From Candidatus Coatesiibacteriota bacterium (lineage in GTDB: Bacteria; JAFGND01), in contig JAFGND010000004.1 of NCBI GenBank assembly GCA_016927185.1, forward strand, positions 1-16,402: DNA of 16,402 nt. The letters are read 5' to 3'. Shown here piece by piece: positions 8,149 to 16,096 of this stretch (the first letter of the stretch is position 1; each line of letters begins with the position of its first letter). The notes below the pieces were generated by a model. That model saw only the letters and a list, made by a program, of their open reading frames with translations, was not told the origin of the DNA and searched no databases. A program made the translations under genes and the position numbers.

Positions 8149-9974
8149 TTACAAACAGGGATTTTCTGGGATACTTCTCTAAAAACAAGCCGAACCCAAC
8201 AGATGTTTCACGGATGATAAGGATATTCGGATATTCACCACAAGAAACAGTCTTCAAGGATACCCTTTTTCTTTATGGAGATTTTACCATCTTTGAAACA
8301 CCTAAGTTCGTAGTTGCTATTTCAGGTTATTGCATGAATGAAATAAATGCCAATCTGGTAGAAAGACTGGAACTAATACCAACTCAGGTTATGAACTCTC
8401 TTGACGGACTTTTCAGGTTAATTCATTACAATTATGAGAAAAGAATTCTGCTTTTAACCTGTGATTATTTCGCAAAAAGGACTATTTATTATAGAGCTAT
8501 GATGGATGAAATAATATTCAGCAATAACACGAGTATACTGGCAAACTGGGGAGACAGAGAACCAGAACTGGATATTTCTGGATTGCAGCATTTTGCTGGC
8601 TATGCTTATACTCCAGCCCCTCACACTCTCTTCAAGAATGTTTATGAAATACCTTTTGGCTCTTATATGACAATCAAGCTGGGAGAAGATCCTCAAATAA
8701 AGAAATACTGGTCAGTTCCTGTTGTAAAGCAGAAGAAAATCTCTTATCCAGAAACAACAAATGAACTTAAAAATCTTATTCAGGAATCTGTATCAAGAAC
8801 AATAAAGGTTATTGATGGAGTACCGGGTTTTTTTTGCAGCGGAGGTTTAGACACTTCTTCAGTTATCTGGGCAGGAAGCAAGATTCTCAAGGATAAAATA
8901 AGAACCTATACTGTTGGTTTTAATCTATCTGACACTGCTCTTAATAAGGAATATGATGAAGCCAATTATGCAAACACTATAAATAACCACTTCTCAGCTG
9001 ATGCAAATGTTACTCACATAGATGGAAAAATAGCTAAAAAACTCCTGCTTCCTGCGATTTTTGCCATGGAAAAACCAAGTGGTGATGCTCTTAATACATA
9101 TTTTGTTCTGAATAGTATCAAAAACGAGAAGCATATATTAAGTGGAACTGGGGGAGATGAAATATTCTATGGAGTGGTTTTTTATCCATTACTCAAGTGG
9201 ATGAGAAAAAGAAAATTAATGGGTATTATTCCTAATCCCCTAAGGAGAATTATTTCAAATGCTTTTGTGAAAAGTGACAAATTATCAAGAAGAGTTTTGG
9301 CAGCATACATGAATAACAATCTAGTTTCTTTATATTCAACATGGAGAACCCAGCAAAGCAGATATGAACTCCTGAAATATTTCTCAGAAGAATACTCATC
9401 AAATCTTTATAACGAGCAAAAGGAATTCGAGGAAATGCTGCTTGCTTTCAAAGATATACCTCTGTCTACTCAAATCTCTTATCTCACTCTAAGAGATATA
9501 GTTGCAGGGGTTCAACTGAGAGATATTGAACACATGTCAGGCAAATTCGGAATATTTGTATGGTCTCCTCTTCTAAGCAAGAAGATACTTGAATTTATGT
9601 ATTCTCTGCCTTTCAATGAGATTGCAATTCCGAATGTAAGTAAGCCTTTGCTACAGAATGCCATGCAAAGTGAATTTCCAGAAGAAATAATGAGAAGAAG
9701 TAAAAGAGGATTTATTATTCCTATGCAAGTCTGGCTTGAGAAGGATTTAAGATTTTTGGCAGAGAGAATAATTAAAGATGGAAAACATAAGGAGTTAGGT
9801 TACTGGAGACATGAAAGATTGCTTGAGTTACTTGCTGAATTGAAAAAACCAAGAGTTGGATATACTTTCTTCAAAATCTGGAATGTTATTGTAGCTTATA
9901 TATGGTGCAGAATGCATTTGATAGAGAAAAGAGAAACCCCTCCCTCCGTTTCAATCGAAGAATGGCTAGGGTAA
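8145..9974 (+). CDS. Asparagine-synthetase-like ATP-dependent amide ligase lacking the glutaminase Cys
   Basis: The protein has 609 residues in the AsnB/beta-lactam synthetase/lasso-cyclase superfamily. Residues 1 to about 195 form a degraded class-II glutaminase domain. The MCGI start is replaced by MITNRDFLGYF, so the nucleophile Cys2 is absent, while CDYFAKRTIYY still matches RD-FG-KPLYY. The synthetase domain has the PP-loop SGGLDTSS (232-239), PSGD (311-314), SGTGGDE (333-339) and a C-terminal SKRGFIIP region. The Glu of the usual SGEG-DE motif, which in E. coli AsnB is Glu348 by memory, is Thr335 here. The usual LEVR-PFLD is GIFVWSPLL. This argues against true asparagine synthesis and for adenylation of another carboxylate followed by attack of an amine or free ammonia. 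Translation is coupled to the QueD-like gene by ATGA at 8145. Its end overlaps the convergent gene by 9 bp. Confidence 0.85.
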   Translation: MITNRDFLGYFSKNKPNPTDVSRMIRIFGYSPQETVFKDTLFLYGDFTIFETPKFVVAISGYCMNEINANLVERLELIPTQVMNSLDGLFRLIHYNYEKRILLLTCDYFAKRTIYYRAMMDEIIFSNNTSILANWGDREPELDISGLQHFAGYAYTPAPHTLFKNVYEIPFGSYMTIKLGEDPQIKKYWSVPVVKQKKISYPETTNELKNLIQESVSRTIKVIDGVPGFFCSGGLDTSSVIWAGSKILKDKIRTYTVGFNLSDTALNKEYDEANYANTINNHFSADANVTHIDGKIAKKLLLPAIFAMEKPSGDALNTYFVLNSIKNEKHILSGTGGDEIFYGVVFYPLLKWMRKRKLMGIIPNPLRRIISNAFVKSDKLSRRVLAAYMNNNLVSLYSTWRTQQSRYELLKYFSEEYSSNLYNEQKEFEEMLLAFKDIPLSTQISYLTLRDIVAGVQLRDIEHMSGKFGIFVWSPLLSKKILEFMYSLPFNEIAIPNVSKPLLQNAMQSEFPEEIMRRSKRGFIIPMQVWLEKDLRFLAERIIKDGKHKELGYWRHERLLELLAELKKPRVGYTFFKIWNVIVAYIWCRMHLIEKRETPPSVSIEEWLG

Positions 9975-10922
9975 ATCGTAAATAATGTAACGAAATCCTA
10001 CATCAAACTGCGTTGTTGTTTTATCAAGAATCCTTCTCTCATAGCAATCAGGTACACCATCTTGAATATAATAGATACCACCCTTTGCCATAACCTTATC
10101 GTCAGCATCAATACTTCTTGTCCATTGCCAGCAATCTCCTATCAAATCATAAACATATGAAGATGATGCTGGAAATGATTTAACTGGCTTTGGAAAACTT
10201 TCAAGCCAATTAAAATCCTTGAAAAAGTATGAAATATCTATATCTTCCATGACTCCCCATGGATAAAGTACTGAGCTATTCCCCATGTTTACAGCCATAA
10301 TGAACTCATTTTCATCAGGTAGAAATCCTTTTACCCATTTTGTATAAGCAATTGCACCATAATAAGAGACTTCAGTAATAGGTATGTCATCACTCTTCTT
10401 CCTTAATCCGTACTTACCGTTTTTGAAATGAATTGGACAATCTCCATCATTATAATCCAGCCACTTTGAAATCTCAATATTAGATGCATTGCTGCTCTCC
10501 ATGAATTTCAGGTATTGTGATGTTTTCACAAGATGCTCTGCCATAAAAAAACCTTTTGTTTTTCTGCTCCCTTTAATCCATCTCAAAAGCATGCCATCTT
10601 TCCGGTTTTTATATCTATCAAGAAGAATTATTTCTGTCATGCTGAGCGGTCTAGTGTAAATTTCCCTTTGAATAATATGATAGTTTTCCCTGGATACTTT
10701 TATGGGAAGTATTTTGTCAACATCAAGATGTGAAATCATCAATGGAGTATTCCCATAATATTCTTCATTGATATAGATTTTTGCATCACTTGGTATTGAA
10801 TATAAGTATAAATTACAGGAGTGCTTTTCAAATTCATAGTAAAAACCTGAAATAAAAACAAAGATGACTGTCAAAACAAGAATAATGGCAACTAGCAAGA
10901 TAAATGTTTTAGAAACTTTCAT
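9966..10922 (-). CDS. Membrane-anchored PEGA plus pseudo-formylglycine-generating-enzyme (FGE-sulfatase fold) protein
   Basis: This 318-residue protein has an N-terminal membrane anchor at about 7-28. A PEGA domain follows (around 37-80, with IPSDAKIYINEEYYGNTPL), then an FGE/SUMF1-fold domain (about 110-316). FGE landmarks are PITEVSYYGAIAYTKW, LPDENEFIMA, YPWG (220-223), VYDLIGDCWQWT, MAKGGIYY and VGFR. In true FGE the GGS-LC-----C region carries two redox cysteines; here only C293 remains and the first position is Ile/Gln. Cysteine oxidation to formylglycine is therefore unlikely, and a ligand- or polysaccharide-binding role is more probable. The domains should lie outside the membrane. 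The start shares one base with the stop of the receiver gene (TAATG at 10924-10920). It has no nearby ribosome site, so it probably relies on coupled re-initiation. Confidence 0.8.
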   Translation of the reverse strand: MKVSKTFILLVAIILVLTVIFVFISGFYYEFEKHSCNLYLYSIPSDAKIYINEEYYGNTPLMISHLDVDKILPIKVSRENYHIIQREIYTRPLSMTEIILLDRYKNRKDGMLLRWIKGSRKTKGFFMAEHLVKTSQYLKFMESSNASNIEISKWLDYNDGDCPIHFKNGKYGLRKKSDDIPITEVSYYGAIAYTKWVKGFLPDENEFIMAVNMGNSSVLYPWGVMEDIDISYFFKDFNWLESFPKPVKSFPASSSYVYDLIGDCWQWTRSIDADDKVMAKGGIYYIQDGVPDCYERRILDKTTTQFDVGFRYIIYDLP

Positions 10923-12112
10923 TAATTGAATTCAAAGACGCTTCCATTTGGTATCAGTAAATCAATCTGAAATCCTTGAGGAGAAATGTTCTTTATGCTT
11001 AACTTACCAGATATGCTTTTGGCAAAAGCATTGGCATTATACAAGCCATAATGAAACTTCTTCGATTCTGCTGAAGTTTCATAATATAATGAGAAGATAT
11101 TATCTATATCAAATTCGTTCAAGGAATTTCCATTTGAGATTACCATTATTTCTATATATTCATCAGTTCTCATATAATTAAGCTGAATTTTCTTTTTCCT
11201 CTGCTCTACTGGGAAACTTGAAAAAACTACATGAATTATGTCATAGAATGCTTCTATGAATTCGATAATACTTCTTTTTATAATTATATTACTTAAGTCT
11301 TTATCAGATTCAAACTGAATCTCTTTATCTGTCTTGTCTTTATGAATATTAAAAACGATTTCTGATAATTGTCTAAGTGATAGCTGATTGTTTTCAAGAT
11401 ATTCTATGAAGATTTTATCAAAGAAAGTTGAGTTTTCTTCAATTATATTCAGAATTCTTTTATGTGAATTTTTTAAGTTTGAAATTGATTGGAAAATCTC
11501 TTTCTCTATCTCTGCCAGATAATTAGCTAGTTCTGGATGGTCTTTCTGGAAATGAGTTGATACTGGAACCATCCTTGTCCATACCTGTTCAATCTTTCTT
11601 AGTCCAGAATTGGCATCCACTATAGGCTGATTCAGGTGATGTGAAGATACAGAAGCTAGCATTGATAGAGATATGAAATCATTTTCAATCTCATTACATA
11701 TTACTTTTTCCTGAACATCACTGTTCTGGTTCTGCGATTTACTCAAACGGGAAACTGAGGCTTCAAGTTCATTCAAATCAATAGGTTTTCTGAGTAAATC
11801 AAATGCATTCTGTTTTAATGCTTCTATTGCGATTTCCAAATCAGCATAAGCAGTTATAAGGACTACTGGTATATCAATTTTCCTGAAATTCAGCTGCTTC
11901 AATAAATCAAGCCCACTCAGGTTAGGCATGCAAACATCTGTAATTATGATATCAAATTCTCTTTCTTTTTCTATTGTATCAAGGACGTCTATTGCATTGT
12001 TCTTGGTGATGACTTCATGTCCGAGATTAACAAGAAAGTTTGAAAGAGCATTAAGAGCAAGAGTATCATCTTCAGCAAGTAATATCTTGAGCTTTTTATT
12101 TTCATTTTTCAT
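10922..12112 (-). CDS. Response-regulator receiver fused to a degenerate histidine kinase
   Basis: This is a 396-residue cytoplasmic protein. The receiver domain (about 8-125) is intact: acidic pocket E14-D15-D16, phospho-acceptor D59 in IITDVCMPN, T87 and K109 of RKPID. A short linker leads to an H-box-like SSHHLNQP (156-163), a long helical DHp region, and an ATPase-like C-terminus. The latter has poor nucleotide motifs: no Asn in the N-box helix (EFIEAFYDIIHVV), SNGNS in place of D-x-G-x-G, and a single G in HYGLYNANAFA. The fold end SGKLSIKNISPQGFQIDLLIP is recognisable. The receiver is therefore credible, while autokinase activity is doubtful. It may serve as a phospho-acceptor or scaffold. 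The gene lies one base after the diguanylate cyclase gene, with AGGAACTGAA upstream as its ribosome site. Confidence 0.85.
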   Translation of the reverse strand: MKNENKKLKILLAEDDTLALNALSNFLVNLGHEVITKNNAIDVLDTIEKEREFDIIITDVCMPNLSGLDLLKQLNFRKIDIPVVLITAYADLEIAIEALKQNAFDLLRKPIDLNELEASVSRLSKSQNQNSDVQEKVICNEIENDFISLSMLASVSSHHLNQPIVDANSGLRKIEQVWTRMVPVSTHFQKDHPELANYLAEIEKEIFQSISNLKNSHKRILNIIEENSTFFDKIFIEYLENNQLSLRQLSEIVFNIHKDKTDKEIQFESDKDLSNIIIKRSIIEFIEAFYDIIHVVFSSFPVEQRKKKIQLNYMRTDEYIEIMVISNGNSLNEFDIDNIFSLYYETSAESKKFHYGLYNANAFAKSISGKLSIKNISPQGFQIDLLIPNGSVFEFN

Positions 12113-12113
12113 T

Positions 12114-14288
12114 TCAGTTCCTTAATGAAGGTCTAACTTGATTTTTTCCCTTTTTCTTTGCTTCATACAAAAGTGTATCAGCTTTTTCTATCAATTTCGA
12201 AATTTCACTTTCATCATCTGGATAACAGGCTACTCCAAATGAACATGTTATTCTGAATTCATATCCTTTGTTTTTTGAGAAAACAAGCTTTGCTATTTCC
12301 TTTCTCAACATTTCAGCAAAAACAACACCTTTTCCCAGATCTGCATCAATTAGAATGCAAATAAACTCTTCTCCTCCATATCTTGCTGGATTAAATGTTG
12401 AATCTATTACCTTTCCGATTTCATCTTTCGTATACATGCTTCTATAAGTGTCGTGATAAAAACTTACTTTCTCGTATCTTATCCCATCTTTTTGAACAAT
12501 TTCCTTGCTCTTGGATCTCAACAAGCAGGAAATACCCTCTAATACCTTATCTCCTGTTGGGTGTCCGTAAGTATCATTAATCTTCTTGAATTCATCTATA
12601 TCAAACATTATTATGCAGAACTTGCTATTCGTATCCTTGGATTTCAAAATAGCTTTTTTCTTTATCTTCTTTATCTCATCCATAAAATGACGATGATTCC
12701 ATAATCCTGTCAAGCTGTCTTTTCGGGATTTGTTTTCGAAATCCTCTTGCCTTATAGTGTACAAACAGAATGTTATAAAAGTATCTGTCAATATTTCAAG
12801 GAATCTTGCATCACTGATATCAAAATTATTAGGATTCGGAGAAGTTAATATTATCACTCCAGGTTCTCCATTATCACCTATTGAATTGAGATAAGTTCCT
12901 ATAACACTTTTATAATTGAATCTATCAATATTAGTCTGTGGATTAAAGACCTGGGTAATTTTAGGATCAATATGTGTTTTTATATAATGATGCCTGTTTT
13001 TCAAAATCCACTTCACAATGCCGCTGTTAATAGCTTGTCTATCAAATATATTGAATATACCGCGTCTGTATCTGAGTTCTATCTTATCATCCTCTTGTTT
13101 TCCTATAACAATCACAATATCACTTGTCTTGAATACTTCTTCATAGTATTCTAGTGCTTTCTGAACAAAATCGTTTAACGAGGCAGAATTTCCACCAATG
13201 TTATGCATGCTTTGAATTGTAGAAAGGTATTTATTGCTTTTTACCATTTCCAGCTGCTTGCTTACCCATTCATCTATCATGCTAAATACATTTGCAGTTC
13301 TTTCAACAATAGACTGTATCTGTTCATCAAAAACATTGGGATTTGCATGATCAAGTACTATCACTCCTACCAAATCCTGTTTTTCATTCTGCGAAAATAC
13401 TGGAACAGCTAATATGCTCTCTATGAATGCTTGATTTGTATAGTATTTAAGCAAATTGCCAGGAGTATGAAGTTGACCATTCAATACAGTTTTTTTCTCC
13501 TTCAAAATCCATCCAATTGCACCTACACCTGATGGTATTATTGCTGTTGGAATGATATGGTTTTCAACAGAAGAGAAATATTTAACAAGTCTCAAATGAT
13601 CTCTTTCAACAGCAAAATATGCTATTGTCTGTAAAATCAATCCATTGTAGAGATTTTCAAGGAGATGTCCCACTATACTCTTGTGGGAATTGAGTATCAA
13701 TTGCCATTCCTTGTCAAAATTCCTGACATCCAGGGGATCTCCTGAGGCATTATTTTTCTCAATTTTACCAATATTTACTTCATCAAAATTATCTTTTTCA
13801 TCTTCCTCTTGTCCATGAAATTTTTTATTCAAGCAATACCCAATGAAGCCGCATGTAATAGGTAAAAAGATTGTATTTCCTAACATAAGATAAATGTTTA
13901 TTTCAAATTTATTGTGAATCAAAGCTCCTGCAGTTAATAAGGGAGAAATAGCACCCAGGAGCATTATCTCTTTTCTATTGTATTTGAACAAGAGGAATCC
14001 AAACAATATGCTTGCTATTGTATTTGGCAAGAAATGAATCATATCCTCATTGGATCTCAGCAATATATCAGATATTATGAAATATAATCCCGCTGCAAAG
14101 AAAACTGTATCCTCTGCATATGATTTTTCTTTGAACAAAACGTAGAGAAACAATACAAGAATTAATGGAGAAGTAATTGTTGCTAGCGGCTTGAAAACAA
14201 AAATCTCACCCCAAATAGCAAGATAAACAAGATAAATAATTGTTAAAAGCAGTATAATAAATTTTGATAAATGCTTCTTAAATTTCAT
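12114..14288 (-). CDS. Membrane sensor diguanylate cyclase (TM region, two GAF-like domains, GGDEF)
   Basis: The protein has 724 residues. The first ~160 form about six membrane helices, a possible sensory module of the MASE type. Residues about 190-345 are a clear GAF domain (GVGAIGWILKEKKTV, ESILAVPVF, VGVIVLDH), and about 360-515 look like a second GAF. The C-terminal GGDEF domain has DSLTGLWNHRHFMDE, FDIDEFKKINDTYGHPTGDKVL and an active-site GGEEF (638-642), so synthesis of cyclic di-GMP from GTP is expected. Two features are odd. About 33 extra residues are inserted between the helix after DKVL and the RYGGEEF strand, and the RxxD inhibitory site five residues before GGEEF is missing (DSTF instead). 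No clear ribosome site precedes the ATG. The gene follows the lipoprotein gene by 44 bp and is one base from the receiver gene. Confidence 0.9.
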   Translation of the reverse strand: MKFKKHLSKFIILLLTIIYLVYLAIWGEIFVFKPLATITSPLILVLFLYVLFKEKSYAEDTVFFAAGLYFIISDILLRSNEDMIHFLPNTIASILFGFLLFKYNRKEIMLLGAISPLLTAGALIHNKFEINIYLMLGNTIFLPITCGFIGYCLNKKFHGQEEDEKDNFDEVNIGKIEKNNASGDPLDVRNFDKEWQLILNSHKSIVGHLLENLYNGLILQTIAYFAVERDHLRLVKYFSSVENHIIPTAIIPSGVGAIGWILKEKKTVLNGQLHTPGNLLKYYTNQAFIESILAVPVFSQNEKQDLVGVIVLDHANPNVFDEQIQSIVERTANVFSMIDEWVSKQLEMVKSNKYLSTIQSMHNIGGNSASLNDFVQKALEYYEEVFKTSDIVIVIGKQEDDKIELRYRRGIFNIFDRQAINSGIVKWILKNRHHYIKTHIDPKITQVFNPQTNIDRFNYKSVIGTYLNSIGDNGEPGVIILTSPNPNNFDISDARFLEILTDTFITFCLYTIRQEDFENKSRKDSLTGLWNHRHFMDEIKKIKKKAILKSKDTNSKFCIIMFDIDEFKKINDTYGHPTGDKVLEGISCLLRSKSKEIVQKDGIRYEKVSFYHDTYRSMYTKDEIGKVIDSTFNPARYGGEEFICILIDADLGKGVVFAEMLRKEIAKLVFSKNKGYEFRITCSFGVACYPDDESEISKLIEKADTLLYEAKKKGKNQVRPSLRN

Positions 14289-14298
14289 AATAAACTGG

Positions 14299-14336
14299 TT
14301 AACTTGACACTTTAAAAGCAGCTTTTCATAAGTTAA
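14299..14336. other. Nested inverted repeat / possible RNA stem-loop
   Basis: Outer 7-base arms TTAACTT (14299-14305) and AAGTTAA (14330-14336) enclose inner 6-base arms AAAAGC (14314-14319) and GCTTTT (14321-14326). The element spans the stop codon of the lipoprotein gene and the short gap before the cyclase gene. It could form a bulged RNA stem affecting mRNA stability or cyclase translation, which lacks a good ribosome site. The AT-richness means chance is possible. Confidence 0.35.
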
Positions 14337-15136
14337 ATCACTTTGAAAAAAACTATTTTTTCAGGTTGCTGCTTATCATTATAATATAAATGAAGTTCAT
14401 AGTCTCCTTTTTCAAGTTTTTTCTTCGTCTTGTATGAAAACAATGCCTTATTGGTATCTTTCTCAAGCAATTGTTCAGTTTCACCAAGTAACACTCCCCT
14501 ATCCTTGTAAAACCAGCTTGCCTTGAGTTTTGAGCCTGAAAGATTTACTCCCTCAAGCAATACAAGGCATAAAATTTGCTTCTCTTTCTGTTTAAATTCA
14601 TTTGATGGATTAGCCAGTGATTCTTTTTCCTTATCAAAATGAGTTCCAAGACTTATATTAGTTATTTTTATGGCTGTTTTCATTATAAAACCAGGATTAT
14701 CCTTGTATTTTGAATACAACTCATTTGTAGAGGTAATTGTAAAGAAAACCTCTTTCACTTGTTTCTTGTTGATTAATAGTTTTATCTTGTAATCCCCATG
14801 TTCAAAAGGTTTTTCATCATCTCTTTTCCATCTCAACTTGAAAACCTGTTCAGGCTTATCTGTTCTTACAGAATCAATGAAGACTGTTCTTTTTTCAGTT
14901 GCCTGTATCCATTCATGTTCTACTAGCATGTTTTTTCCCAGAGGATCCTTGAATTTCACAATAGCGCATATCTCCTTTGCAAAAGGAGAAAATTCCTCTC
15001 TCCTTCCGAGTACTTTGTCACCAGAAAAAACAAGACCCGTAGAGAATTCTGAGATTAGCTTTGAATAGTCCTTCTCTCTGCAAGAAAAAAACATAACGAA
15101 GTATATAAAGAGAAAAAGCAGTCTTTTATAAATCAT
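14333..15136 (-). CDS. Putative lipoprotein with two similar beta-rich domains
   Basis: The 267-residue protein has a lipoprotein signal: basic MIYKR, a hydrophobic stretch, and a lipobox-like FFSC with Cys19. The mature part has two alike halves, about 30-128 and 160-267. Each runs from a (V/S)-L-G/F-S segment through a charged stretch to a W-(I/F) strand (HEWIQ, ASWFY), an F-K/F-S strand, and a final E-x-G-D-Y-(K/E)-(I/L) strand before a repeated V-F-F. This suggests an internal duplication of an immunoglobulin-like fold. No known family was recognised. It probably sits in the envelope. It stands directly before a membrane-bound diguanylate cyclase and in the same apparent operon, so it could be a periplasmic partner of the signalling module, but this is inferred from position only. 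The ribosome site is weak (AGAG). Confidence 0.65.
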   Translation of the reverse strand: MIYKRLLFLFIYFVMFFSCREKDYSKLISEFSTGLVFSGDKVLGRREEFSPFAKEICAIVKFKDPLGKNMLVEHEWIQATEKRTVFIDSVRTDKPEQVFKLRWKRDDEKPFEHGDYKIKLLINKKQVKEVFFTITSTNELYSKYKDNPGFIMKTAIKITNISLGTHFDKEKESLANPSNEFKQKEKQILCLVLLEGVNLSGSKLKASWFYKDRGVLLGETEQLLEKDTNKALFSYKTKKKLEKGDYELHLYYNDKQQPEKIVFFKVI

Positions 15137-15190
15137 TTCTCTGTCAGTTCCATCAAAATCCTATATTTGTCAAGCAAGTCGGTTTTATTT

Positions 15191-16096
15191 TCATTTTCTC
15201 TGTTTTTTACTTAATAAGAACTTGCTTTTCACCAGTTCATAGAGAAGCTTGTTGGCAGGAAGTCTGATGCCATGTTTTTCTCCAAGTTTCAGAATAGCTC
15301 CATTCATAAAATCCAGTTCAGAATCTTTACCCTTAAGATAATCCTGCAACATAGAGGTTTTGTTATCACTGCTTACGTATTTGTTCAAATCCCCAACACT
15401 TGTTGCTATTTCGTATCCTTCAAGTCTGGCAACCAGTTTGATTTCTTCCATAAGATTTTCTTTCAACAAATTCAGTTCTTCAGCTGCAATGGTCTTGTTA
15501 TCAGCCTCAAAAAGAACACTCAGAGGATTCAATGTGCAGTTTATAACGAGCTTGCGCCAGATTTCATAATCAATATCCTTTACCAGACTAACCTTGAGAG
15601 ATGCTTTGATTCCAGTTTCCTTTAGCCAGAGACTTAGCTTGTTTTCTTCCAGTCTCAGTCCTCCACCATAATAACCAAGAACATTATCTTTAAGTATAGT
15701 TGCCCCTATAGATGCTATTGCTGTAAAGTAATTTCCCTCAAGATGTTTTGCAAGAATATCCTTTATTCCGTAACCATTTTGTATTGCAAGAACATAACTT
15801 GATGGAAATAACTTGTCTTTGATATTTATTACAATATCCTCCAGATCATAAGCTTTTGATGCAATAACAATAAGGGTTTCGTCAAGGTTTTCCTGCAAAC
15901 CTGCGTATGTCTTTATATTTATGAAACCTTCTTTTATGCCCGTATACTTCCAACCCCTGTTAAGGATATCTGCATATTTGTCACTCCTGACAACCAGATG
16001 TGTCTCTATTGCAGATGATACAAGCAAACCTATTGCCCTTCCGATTGCCCCTGCACCAATGATGACTATCTTCACTGGTTCATGAAATAACTCCAT
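15191..16096 (-). CDS. panE: 2-dehydropantoate 2-reductase family protein (PanE/ApbA)
   Basis: This is a 301-residue cytoplasmic NADPH-dependent reductase. It converts ketopantoate to pantoate on the way to pantothenate and CoA, although some paralogues act on other 2-keto acids. The N-terminal Rossmann motif is IIGAGAIGRAIG. SKAYDLEDI gives the family Lys, and AIQNGYG and KLVINCTLNPLSVLFE match the conserved core with catalytic Lys and Asn. SMLQDYLKGKDSELDFMNG matches the usual SM-QD----R-TE-D--NG, with Ser-Glu in place of Thr-Glu. The start is set at 16096 because this ATG shares a base with the stop of the upstream 54-codon gene (TGATG). An in-frame ATG at 16108 has AGG touching it and would overlap that gene. 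The length equals E. coli PanE. A +1 reading frame directly after the stop looks coding (see findings). Confidence 0.85.
   Translation of the reverse strand: MELFHEPVKIVIIGAGAIGRAIGLLVSSAIETHLVVRSDKYADILNRGWKYTGIKEGFINIKTYAGLQENLDETLIVIASKAYDLEDIVINIKDKLFPSSYVLAIQNGYGIKDILAKHLEGNYFTAIASIGATILKDNVLGYYGGGLRLEENKLSLWLKETGIKASLKVSLVKDIDYEIWRKLVINCTLNPLSVLFEADNKTIAAEELNLLKENLMEEIKLVARLEGYEIATSVGDLNKYVSSDNKTSMLQDYLKGKDSELDFMNGAILKLGEKHGIRLPANKLLYELVKSKFLLSKKQRK

Noticed and set aside
15202-15208. AAAAAAC as a programmed -1 frameshift heptamer
   Set aside because: The zero-frame codons are AAA AAA CAG, so the heptamer is out of phase, and a -1 shift gives a short implausible peptide. Only the +1 frame looks coding.
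15272-15625. 117-codon + strand frame antisense to panE
   Set aside because: Its Phe/Gln-rich composition is typical of the complement of a Lys/Glu-rich gene, and the PanE motifs settle the strand.
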